A stretch of DNA of 5,073 nucleotides from an uncultured Lysobacter sp. (lineage in GTDB: Bacteria > Pseudomonadota > Gammaproteobacteria > Xanthomonadales > Xanthomonadaceae). The stretch spans positions 1-5,073 of the forward strand of contig CADCUA010000693.1 in the NCBI GenBank assembly GCA_902805755.1. Direction: 5' to 3'. The notes under the pieces are model-generated. The model had not been told where the DNA came from, ran no database searches, and saw only the letters and a program-made list of their open reading frames with translations. A program made the position numbers and the translations under genes. Shown piece after piece: positions 1-5,073 of the stretch (the stretch's first letter is position 1; the number at the start of each line of letters is the position of its first letter).

Positions 1-31
1 CGCTTCGATCACATGGGCATCGAGCCGTTGC

Positions 32-50
32 ACCGTACCGTACCGTACCG
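32..50. repeat. Pentanucleotide tandem repeat (ACCGT)x3.8
   Basis: ACCGT is repeated three times in full, followed by ACCG, with no mismatch over 19 bases. It lies upstream of the oxidoreductase promoter candidate. Because the unit is five bases, a copy-number change would shift any reading frame across it. Whether it lies in a gene is unknown: both strands have a frame open through it to the left edge. Confidence 0.8.
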
Positions 51-117
51 GACTGAGGACGCGCGCGCCGATGATTGCCCGCCCACGCCGGTGCCCGCCG
101 GGCGGCATGAAGCCGAC

Positions 118-126
118 TGCTACACT
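118..126 (+). promoter_or_regulatory. Candidate extended -10 promoter (TGCTACACT) for the oxidoreductase
   Basis: TGCTACACT matches an extended -10 element: TG, one base, then TACACT, which has 4 of 6 matches to TATAAT. No good -35 hexamer is visible 15-19 bases upstream, as can happen with extended -10 promoters. Transcription would start near 132-134, giving a leader of about 95 bases before ATG 227. It would also put ATGs 71 and 107 outside the transcript, consistent with the chosen start. Inferred from motif alone. Confidence 0.35.
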
Positions 127-215
127 TACGGGGCTTTGCCCGGCCGTTTACTCAGCGCCGGCACTTGCATCACCCCTCCCCTGCTTGCCAGCCACGTCGC
201 GACCCGGTCGCGCCC

Positions 216-219
216 GGAG
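216..219 (+). promoter_or_regulatory. Shine-Dalgarno GGAG for the oxidoreductase
   Basis: GGAG lies seven bases before ATG 227. It decides the start against the longer in-frame options at 71 and 107. The extra 52 residues those would add (rich in Pro, Arg, Ala and Ser) look like translated non-coding sequence and carry none of the family's N-terminal motifs. Confidence 0.75.
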
Positions 220-226
220 CTTTCGT

Positions 227-3200
227 ATGACCAGCACCGCCGCCCTCACTTCGCCCGCTTCGGCCGATGCCGTACCCGTCGACCGCCCGAACGTGGACGG
301 CAGTTACACGCTGGATGACAAGTACAGCCGTCGCGAAGGACGCATCTACCTGTCCGGCGTGCAGGCGCTGGTGCGACTGCCGCTGATGCAGCGACTGCGC
401 GATCAGGCCGCGGGGCTGAACACCGGCGGATTCATCTCCGGCTACCGCGGCAGCCCGCTGGGCGGGTTCGACCTGGAGCTGTGGAAGGCGAAGAAGCACC
501 TCGCCGAAGCCGGCGTGAAGTTCACGCCCGGCCTCAACGAGGATCTCGGCGCCACGATGGTCTGGGGCAGCCAGCAGACGAACCTGTTCCCCGGCGCGAC
601 GGTCGAGGGCGTGTTCGGCATGTGGTACGGCAAGGGCCCGGGCGTGGACCGCTGCGGCGACGTGTTCAAGCACGCGAACGCGGCCGGCACTTCGCGCAAC
701 GGCGGCGTGCTCGCGCTCGCGGCCGATGACCACGCCTGCCGCAGTTCCACGTTGCCGCACGGCAGCGAACATGAATTCGTCAGCGCGATGATGCCGGTGC
801 TGAACCCGGCCGGCGTGCAGGACATCCTCGACATGGGCCTGCTCGGCTGGGCGATGAGCCGCTACACCGGCCGTTGGGTCGGCTTCAAGACGATCGCCGA
901 GACGGTGGAATCGTCGGCCTCGGTCGATGTGAACCCGCTCGCTTTGCAGATCGCGACGCCTTACGACTTCGAGATGCCCGCGGGCGGGCTCAACATCCGC
1001 TGGCCGGACCCGCCGCTGGAACAGGAAATGCGCCTGCACCAGTACGCGGTCAAGGCCGCGCAGGCGTTCGCGCGCGCGAACCGTATCGACCGCCTCGTCA
1101 TCGATTCGCCCGATGCACGCCTGGGCATCATCACCACCGGCAAGTCCTATCTCGACGTGCTGCAGGCGCTGGAATATCTCGGCCTCGATGTGCAGGCATG
1201 CAGTGAGCTCGGCATCCGCGTGTACAAGGTCGGCATGACCTGGCCGCTGGAGCCGTACGGCCTGCGCGCGTTCGCGAAGGGCCTCGCCGACGTCGTCGTG
1301 GTCGAAGAAAAGCTGTCCTTCATCGAAAGCCAGATGAAGGAACAAATGTACAACTGGGCCGAGCGCCCCAGCGTGGTCGGCAAGTACGACGAGGCCGGCG
1401 AGTGGATCCTGCCGTCGACATCCGAGCTCACGCCCGCGCGCATCGCGAAGGTCATTGCGCGCCGCATCCAGAAGTTCCATGACAGCGAGCACATCCGCTC
1501 GGTGCTGGCGTGGATGGAGCAGAAGGAATCCGAACTCGCGCTGCCGCGCGCGCAGTTCCCGCGCGTGCCGCATTACTGCTCCGGCTGCCCGCACAACACG
1601 TCCACCGTGGTGCCCGAAGGTTCACGCGCGCTCGCCGGCATCGGCTGCCATTACATGGTCACGTGGATGGACCGCGACACCGACACGTTCACGCACATGG
1701 GCGGCGAAGGCGTGACGTGGGCCGGCCAGGCCGCGTTCACCGAAACCGCGCATGTGTTCCAGAACCTCGGCGACGGCACCTACTTCCACTCCGGCTCGCT
1801 TGCGATCCGCCAGTCGGTCGCGGCCGGCGTCAACATCACCTACAAGATCCTCTACAACGACGCGGTCGCGATGACCGGTGGCCAGCCGGTCGACGGCACG
1901 CTGACCGTGCCGCAGATCGCGCACCAGGTGCGCAGCGAAGGCGTGCAGACGATCGTGCTGTTGTCCGACGACATCGAGAAATGGTCGGACGCGTCGATCT
2001 TCCCGAATGGCGTCGAGTTCCTCGACCGCCGCGAGCTCGATGCCGTGCAGCGCCGCCTGCGCGAGATCAAGGGCGTCAGCGTGCTGATCTTCGACCAGAC
2101 CTGCGCGACGGAAAAACGCCGCCGCCGCAAGCGCGGCAAGATGGTCGATCCGCAAAAGCGCGTGGTGGTGAATTCGCTGGTCTGCGAAGGCTGCGGCGAT
2201 TGCGGCAAGAAGTCGTTCTGCGTGTCGGTGCTGCCGAAGGAAACCGAGTTCGGCCGCAAGCGCGATATCGACCAGAGCAACTGCAACAAGGATTTCTCCT
2301 GCACTGAAGGCTTCTGCCCGAGCTTCGTGACCGTCGAAGGCGGCGCGCTGCGCAAGAAGAAAGGTGCGGCCTCGGCGAAGGATCGTTTGAATGATCTGCC
2401 GCAGCCGCAGCTGCCTGCGCTCGATACGCCCTGGAACATCCTCATCACCGGCGTCGGCGGCACCGGCGTGGTGACGATCGGCGCGCTGCTCGGCATGGCC
2501 GGGCACCTGGAAGGCAAGGGCGCGAGCGTGCTGGACCAGACCGGCCTCGCGCAGAAGGGCGGCGCGGTCACCACGCACATCCGCATCGCGAAGACGCCGG
2601 CCGACATCCATGCCGTGCGCATCGCCGCCGGTGAAGCGGATCTGGTGCTCGGCTGCGACATGGTCGTGGTCAACGATTACTGGGCGCTGTCGAAGGTGCG
2701 CGCGGGCCGCTCCAACGTCGTGCTCAACAGCTACGAGGCGATGCCCGGCACGTTCACCACGCGCCCGGACATGCACTTCCCCGCTGCCGACATCGTCGAT
2801 GCGGTGCGCCGCGCGCTCGGTGGCAATGAGCAGGCTGCCGACACGCTTGCCGTGGTCGATGCGACGCAGCTCGCGACCGCGCTGCTCGGCGATGCGATCG
2901 CGACGAACCTGTTCATCCTCGGCTATGCATGGCAGCGTGGCCTGGTGCCGGTGTCGTTCGAGGCGCTGATGCGCGCGGTCGAACTCAATGGCGCCGCGAT
3001 CGAAATGAACAAGACCGCGTTCGCGTGGGGCCGCCTGGCCGCGATCGATCCGGTCGCCGTCGCCGAAGCCGCGGGCCTGGTGCGCAAGACACCGACGACC
3101 GCGGAAGCGACGCCGCATGCGCTGCCGATGCTGTCGCCGGGCGAATGGGAAGGCCACGAGTCGGGCAGCACCTCGGCGCCGCGCAATGCGCGCAACGAAG

Positions 3201-3946
3201 ACGAGCTGCGCCACCTGCCGGACGCGGTGAAGGGCGTCGGCGAGATCGACAACGTCGCGTTCCTGCCGCTGGACGATGCCCGCCTGTCGCGTTCGCTGGA
3301 CGAGCTGATCGAGCGTCGTGCGCAGTTCCTGGTCGATTACCAGAACGAAGCGTACGCAACCCGCTACCGCGATTTCGTCGCGAAGGTGCGCGCGAGCGAA
3401 CTGCGCCAGGCGCCGGGCAGCACCGACCTGACCGAAGCGGTCGCGCGCTATGCATTCAAGCTGATGGCCTACAAGGACGAGTACGAAGTCGCTCGCCTGT
3501 ACACCAGCGGCGAGTTCCGTCGCCGTCTGGAGCAGCAGTTCGAAGGCGACTTCAAGCTGCGCTTCCACCTTGCACCGCCGATTCTGGCCAAGCGTAACGC
3601 GCAGGGCCACCTGGTGAAGAAGGCGTACGGCCCGTGGGTGTTCACCGCGTTCAAGCTGATGGCGAAGCTGAAGTTCCTGCGCGGCGGCGCGTTCGATGTA
3701 TTCGGCCGGACCGAAGAGCGCCGCATGGAACGCGCGCTGATCGAGCAGTACTTCCACACCGTGGAAGCGCTGCTGCCGAAGCTCGATCGCGGCAATGTCG
3801 ATCTCGCGGCGGAAATCGCCTCGATCCCCGAACACATCCGCGGCTACGGGCACGTCAAGGAAGCGCACCTGGAGAAAGCGAAGGCGCGTGAGACCGAACT
3901 GTTGCGCGAATGGAACAACCCGCTGCGCCTGGTGCAGGTCGCCTGA
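227..3946 (+). CDS. Fused indolepyruvate:ferredoxin oxidoreductase (IorA-IorB type), TPP and Fe-S dependent
   Basis: Cytoplasmic 2-oxoacid:ferredoxin oxidoreductase. By family knowledge it converts indolepyruvate, phenylpyruvate or related 2-oxo acids plus CoA to acyl-CoA and CO2, reducing ferredoxin. Domain order, in residues from this start: a pyrimidine-binding TPP domain at about 25-240, with GYRGSPLGG at 72-80 and E105 in GLNEDLGA as the likely cofactor-activating glutamate; a transketolase C-like domain at about 290-400 (LGIITTGKS at 299, VVEEK at 358-362); and a TPP pyrophosphate domain at about 440-620 with CSGCPHN (451-457), IGCHYM (C474), and GDG at 515-517 followed by N544-D545. 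A basic patch (629-638) precedes seven cysteines (653, 656, 659, 665, 686, 692, 697) that probably bind Fe-S. The gamma/IorB-like domain begins near 737 with GVGGTGVVT (742-750) and DQTGLAQKGG (770-779). A helical C-terminal domain (about 1020-1239, DEYEVARLY at 1084-1092) is typical of fused members. GGAG at 216-219 with 7-base spacing supports ATG 227; in-frame ATGs at 71 and 107 lack this. The chain looks intact and of normal length for fused enzymes. Exact substrate unknown. Confidence 0.96.
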   Translation: MTSTAALTSPASADAVPVDRPNVDGSYTLDDKYSRREGRIYLSGVQALVRLPLMQRLRDQAAGLNTGGFISGYRGSPLGGFDLELWKAKKHLAEAGVKFTPGLNEDLGATMVWGSQQTNLFPGATVEGVFGMWYGKGPGVDRCGDVFKHANAAGTSRNGGVLALAADDHACRSSTLPHGSEHEFVSAMMPVLNPAGVQDILDMGLLGWAMSRYTGRWVGFKTIAETVESSASVDVNPLALQIATPYDFEMPAGGLNIRWPDPPLEQEMRLHQYAVKAAQAFARANRIDRLVIDSPDARLGIITTGKSYLDVLQALEYLGLDVQACSELGIRVYKVGMTWPLEPYGLRAFAKGLADVVVVEEKLSFIESQMKEQMYNWAERPSVVGKYDEAGEWILPSTSELTPARIAKVIARRIQKFHDSEHIRSVLAWMEQKESELALPRAQFPRVPHYCSGCPHNTSTVVPEGSRALAGIGCHYMVTWMDRDTDTFTHMGGEGVTWAGQAAFTETAHVFQNLGDGTYFHSGSLAIRQSVAAGVNITYKILYNDAVAMTGGQPVDGTLTVPQIAHQVRSEGVQTIVLLSDDIEKWSDASIFPNGVEFLDRRELDAVQRRLREIKGVSVLIFDQTCATEKRRRRKRGKMVDPQKRVVVNSLVCEGCGDCGKKSFCVSVLPKETEFGRKRDIDQSNCNKDFSCTEGFCPSFVTVEGGALRKKKGAASAKDRLNDLPQPQLPALDTPWNILITGVGGTGVVTIGALLGMAGHLEGKGASVLDQTGLAQKGGAVTTHIRIAKTPADIHAVRIAAGEADLVLGCDMVVVNDYWALSKVRAGRSNVVLNSYEAMPGTFTTRPDMHFPAADIVDAVRRALGGNEQAADTLAVVDATQLATALLGDAIATNLFILGYAWQRGLVPVSFEALMRAVELNGAAIEMNKTAFAWGRLAAIDPVAVAEAAGLVRKTPTTAEATPHALPMLSPGEWEGHESGSTSAPRNARNEDELRHLPDAVKGVGEIDNVAFLPLDDARLSRSLDELIERRAQFLVDYQNEAYATRYRDFVAKVRASELRQAPGSTDLTEAVARYAFKLMAYKDEYEVARLYTSGEFRRRLEQQFEGDFKLRFHLAPPILAKRNAQGHLVKKAYGPWVFTAFKLMAKLKFLRGGAFDVFGRTEERRMERALIEQYFHTVEALLPKLDRGNVDLAAEIASIPEHIRGYGHVKEAHLEKAKARETELLREWNNPLRLVQVA

Positions 3947-3952
3947 CGGAAA

Positions 3953-4002
3953 ATCGGCTGTCATCCCAACGCTTGTTTAACTCGCGCGCGATCGCAGCCG
4001 AT
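3953..4002. repeat. Perfect 8-bp inverted repeat (ATCGGCTG / CAGCCGAT) between the two plus-strand genes
   Basis: The left arm ATCGGCTG is at 3953-3960 and the right arm CAGCCGAT at 3995-4002, separated by 34 bases. The left arm starts seven bases after the oxidoreductase stop codon and the right arm abuts a -10-like sequence. There is no T-tract, and the loop is too long for a normal intrinsic terminator. It could be a protein-binding site, a leader hairpin or chance. Confidence 0.45.
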
Positions 4003-4007
4003 ATCAT
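3977..4007 (+). promoter_or_regulatory. Weak promoter-like pair upstream of the small DHp-like gene
   Basis: TTAACT (3977-3982, 4 of 6 to TTGACA) and TATCAT (4002-4007, 5 of 6 to TATAAT) are separated by 19 bases, which is longer than the optimum of 17. Transcription from here would leave a leader of about 30 bases before ATG 4043. Without it, the small gene would depend on read-through from the oxidoreductase. Confidence 0.3.
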
Positions 4008-4033
4008 CGTGAACGGGGGATCCATTTGCTCAT

Positions 4034-4039
4034 GGAGGT
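4034..4039 (+). promoter_or_regulatory. Strong Shine-Dalgarno GGAGGT for the small DHp-like gene
   Basis: GGAGGT ends three bases before ATG 4043. The spacing is slightly short but the match to the 16S tail is strong. This supports ATG 4043 over the in-frame GTG at 4055, and is the main evidence that this short frame is really translated. Confidence 0.7.
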
Positions 4040-4042
4040 GCA

Positions 4043-4267
4043 ATGGACGCGACTGTGCAGAAGACGAACGGCCCGAGCGGGGCTGGAGCGAAGTGGGAAC
4101 ACGAGCTTCGCAATGTGATCAATACCGCGGCAGTCGCATCGGCGCTGCTGCGCCGCTCGCTGGAATCGGGCTCCACCGAAGGCGCGGTGGAGCTGGCTCG
4201 CGAAGTCGAGAACGCCTGCATGCGTTGCGGCGCGTTGTTGCGCGATCCGGCGTGGCGGCCGAGCTGA
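4043..4267 (+). CDS. Small protein resembling an isolated histidine-kinase dimerization/phosphoacceptor (DHp) helical hairpin
   Basis: A 74-residue protein of unknown function. Residues 1-16 are a short, probably flexible tail. Residues 17-41 should form a helix beginning WEHELRN, a loop SGSTEG follows (42-47), and residues 48-68 should form a second helix ending ALLRD. H20-E21-L22-R23-N24 resembles the H-box of sensor kinases (H-[ED]-[LI]-R-[NT]-P), although the usual proline is V25. The two-helix layout also matches a DHp hairpin. There is no ATP-binding (HATPase) domain, sensor, membrane segment or signal peptide, so by itself it could not act as a kinase. C59 and C62 form a CxxC pair in helix 2. 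It lies 96 bases downstream of the oxidoreductase on the same strand, so co-transcription is possible but not shown. The DHp assignment rests on pattern only. A generic helical hairpin with no phosphotransfer role is the main alternative. Confidence 0.75.
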   Translation: MDATVQKTNGPSGAGAKWEHELRNVINTAAVASALLRRSLESGSTEGAVELAREVENACMRCGALLRDPAWRPS

Positions 4268-4331
4268 GAACCGTCGGCCCGATCGGGTTGTGCAGGGTGC
4301 TGCGAACCGTTGCTGCGACGACGTACTGTGG

Positions 4332-4371
4332 GCACCTGCGCATCTAACCAGCGCAAACCGAAACCAGGTGC
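4332..4371. repeat. 7-bp inverted repeat GCACCTG / CAGGTGC
   Basis: The arms are at 4332-4338 and 4365-4371, with a 26-base gap. A competing short stem (TGCGC 4337-4341 with GCGCA 4351-4355) lies inside it. There is no T-tract. It might be a factor-binding site or a decaying hairpin, but chance is realistic in GC-rich sequence. Confidence 0.25.
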
Positions 4372-4448
4372 ATGCCGAACGCGTGCGCCGCGAAATCCGG
4401 AGGATGTTATCGCCGCACCGCTAACCGGCCGGCGATGACGCGCATCTA

Positions 4449-4480
4449 CGATCGACGCCGGCGCCGTGCGGGCGATCGAC
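4449..4480. repeat. Directly repeated CGATCGAC (two copies, 24-bp period)
   Basis: CGATCGAC is at 4449-4456 and again at 4473-4480. Each copy contains the palindrome CGATCG. The period is near 2.3 helical turns, so the two sites would not sit on exactly the same DNA face. The pair may be an operator-like site or a coincidence. Confidence 0.3.
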
Positions 4481-4514
4481 TCGTTGCGTGAAGCTGCGAC
4501 ATCACACCAAAGGC

Positions 4515-4712
4515 TCAGCTGTCAGGGCTTTGGACTGCGCCCCGTGCCTGTTCGAGCTGCGCCTGCAGTCGCGCGTTCGCGTAGCTGGATGTTGCGATGC
4601 GCGCATCGCTCTCGGCGATCACATCCATCTGCTCCAGCAGCACGCGTCGGCGCTCGTCGGTTCGCGTCGATGCCGCGACCTGCCCGATCACGGCGATATC
4701 CCCGTCATCCAT
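4515..4712 (-). CDS. Possible small hypothetical protein, or 3' part of a frameshifted gene
   Basis: A 65-residue frame from ATG 4712 to a TGA at 4515-4517. I do not recognise a family. It begins MDDGDIAVIGQV, then is charged and helix-prone (TDERRRVLLEQMDVIAESDA), and ends ANARLQAQLEQARGA, a possible short coiled coil. By hand count about three quarters of its codons end in G or C, and its amino-acid mix is more natural than that of the overlapping plus-strand frames. Against it: GGAGG touches the ATG with no spacer, an in-frame TAG lies just upstream of the alternative GTG at 4721, and no domain is visible. It overlaps the end of the minus-strand frame to its right by 8 bases, so it is either translationally coupled to that frame or the displaced 3' end of one gene. 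Confidence 0.35.
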   Translation of the reverse strand: MDDGDIAVIGQVAASTRTDERRRVLLEQMDVIAESDARIATSSYANARLQAQLEQARGAVQSPDS

Positions 4713-5073
4713 CCTCCGCACTGGCTATCGCTGTGCCGCTGGCGACCACCGCCTGCGTTGCCGCGACGCGATCCGGCATACGCACGCTAGGGAGTCCGGG
4801 TAACTGCGACGTCGGCGGGCGTTCGGCAGCACTGCGATACCGCGCGCGTCGTGCAGAACGCGCGGCACGATCAGCGAAGGCGGGAAGCGACGATGCATCG
4901 ACACAGGCCGTCGCGTTCGCCGTGAGAGGCGTATCGACCGCGACGACCGATTCGAAACACGCATGGATGAGTTCAGTGAGACGGCCCGCATCGGGATGCC
5001 GGCGCCGCATGACTGCCGGTCGCCGACTCAGTGCGCGGCGGCAGCCTGCATGGCCGATGCGCCACCGTGGCCA
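4705..5073 (-). CDS. Possible partial hypothetical protein running in from the right edge
   Basis: A minus-strand frame is open from the last base of the window to TGA at 4705-4707: 122 codons, of which 101 follow an internal ATG at 5010. The true start may lie outside. I recognise no family. The most protein-like stretch is GRLTELIHACFESVVAVDTP; the middle is rich in Arg, Ala and Ser with no membrane segment or signal peptide. Third-position G/C bias is moderate and weaker than in the oxidoreductase. The frame's end coincides with a GATG tandem duplication, beyond which the 4712-4515 frame continues. It may be part of a frameshifted gene, an intact short gene coupled to the next, or an open frame produced by GC-rich composition. 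Confidence 0.28.
   Translation of the reverse strand, partial: WPRWRIGHAGCRRALSRRPAVMRRRHPDAGRLTELIHACFESVVAVDTPLTANATACVDASSLPAFADRAARSARRARYRSAAERPPTSQLPGLPSVRMPDRVAATQAVVASGTAIASAEDG

Larger units (their letters stand above)
4268..4514. other. Intergenic stretch without a recognisable gene
   Basis: I see no credible coding frame here. It contains short palindromes (CCCGATCGGG at 4278-4287), an imperfectly placed inverted repeat (GCACCTG at 4332-4338 and CAGGTGC at 4365-4371) and a directly repeated CGATCGAC. GGAGG directly followed by ATG at 4399-4406 opens only a six-codon frame. No hairpin followed by a T-run was found, so no intrinsic terminator is called for either flanking gene. Confidence 0.5.

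Noticed and set aside
131..141. GGGC-TTT-GCCC mini-hairpin in the oxidoreductase leader as a terminator or attenuator
   Set aside because: Only four base pairs with a three-base loop and no T-tract; too weak to call.
71..226. 52-residue N-terminal extension of the oxidoreductase from ATG 71
   Set aside because: It lacks a Shine-Dalgarno, its composition is unlike the family N-terminus, it would begin upstream of the candidate promoter, and ATG 227 has a well-placed GGAG.
13..318. Plus-strand frame of 101 codons at the left end
   Set aside because: It runs through the repeat and promoter region into the oxidoreductase in another frame and turns Arg/Pro-rich where it overlaps the real gene. 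No motif is visible.
170..1594. Minus-strand open frame of 474 codons antisense to the 5' half of the oxidoreductase
   Set aside because: Same codon-bias artefact. The composition is His/Arg/Ala-rich and the opposing strand encodes clear TPP-enzyme motifs.
1622..3964. Minus-strand open frame of 780 codons antisense to the oxidoreductase
   Set aside because: Its length is explained by strong third-position G/C bias in the sense gene, which removes stops from the opposing frame. The translation is a run of R, H, A, V and D with no motifs and would begin outside the sense gene without a convincing ribosome-binding site.
4278..4287. CCCGATCGGG palindrome just after the small gene as an intrinsic terminator
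   Set aside because: A loopless palindrome followed by TTGTGC, not a T-run, does not meet the terminator pattern.
3910..4347. Plus-strand frame of 145 codons spanning the gap and the small gene
   Set aside because: It overlaps the end of the oxidoreductase and all of the small gene in another frame. It has no ribosome-binding site, and its Gly/Arg-rich translation is unlike the well-supported 4043 frame.
4488..4790. Plus-strand frame of 100 codons opposite the right-end minus-strand frames
   Set aside because: It is rich in Cys, His, Arg and Pro in the pattern of a shadow frame, has no Shine-Dalgarno, and the minus-strand frames there have more natural composition.
4725..4991. Second minus-strand frame of 88 codons at the right end
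   Set aside because: Its composition is Arg/Ser-dominated with little hydrophobic pattern, and it overlaps the more protein-like frame that is open to the right edge.

Overview
The window is high-GC DNA with strong G/C bias at third codon positions. It most resembles a gammaproteobacterium of the Xanthomonadaceae/Lysobacteraceae type (Lysobacter-like). That placement is an inference from base composition and from the general look of the main protein, not from a database comparison.

One gene dominates: a plus-strand reading frame (227-3946, 1239 codons) for a fused indolepyruvate:ferredoxin oxidoreductase. In one chain it carries the thiamine-diphosphate (TPP) half (IorA-like), a cysteine-rich iron-sulfur segment, the gamma/IorB-like half and a family-specific C-terminal domain. 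It would oxidatively decarboxylate aryl- or branched-chain 2-oxo acids, the transamination products of amino acids, to acyl-CoA and pass electrons to a ferredoxin. No ferredoxin, aminotransferase or CoA ligase gene is visible here. Positions 1-226 hold a pentanucleotide tandem repeat and a candidate extended -10 promoter. A GGAG ribosome-binding site at 216-219 fixes the start at 227.

After a 96-base gap comes a small plus-strand gene (4043-4267, 74 residues) with a strong GGAGGT Shine-Dalgarno. Its predicted helical hairpin opens with HELRN and resembles an isolated histidine-kinase dimerization/phosphoacceptor (DHp) domain. This is the most interesting unexplained gene in the window. The gap contains a perfect 8-bp inverted repeat next to a weak promoter-like sequence.

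The right end (4268-5073) has no confident gene. Two minus-strand frames there look partly coding: one is open to the right edge and ends at 4705, and the other runs 4712-4515. They meet at a tandem GATG duplication. Removing one GATG copy would join them into a single frame, so they may be one frameshifted gene, two overlapping small genes, or non-coding sequence. No rRNA, tRNA, insertion sequence, CRISPR array or convincing intrinsic terminator was seen.
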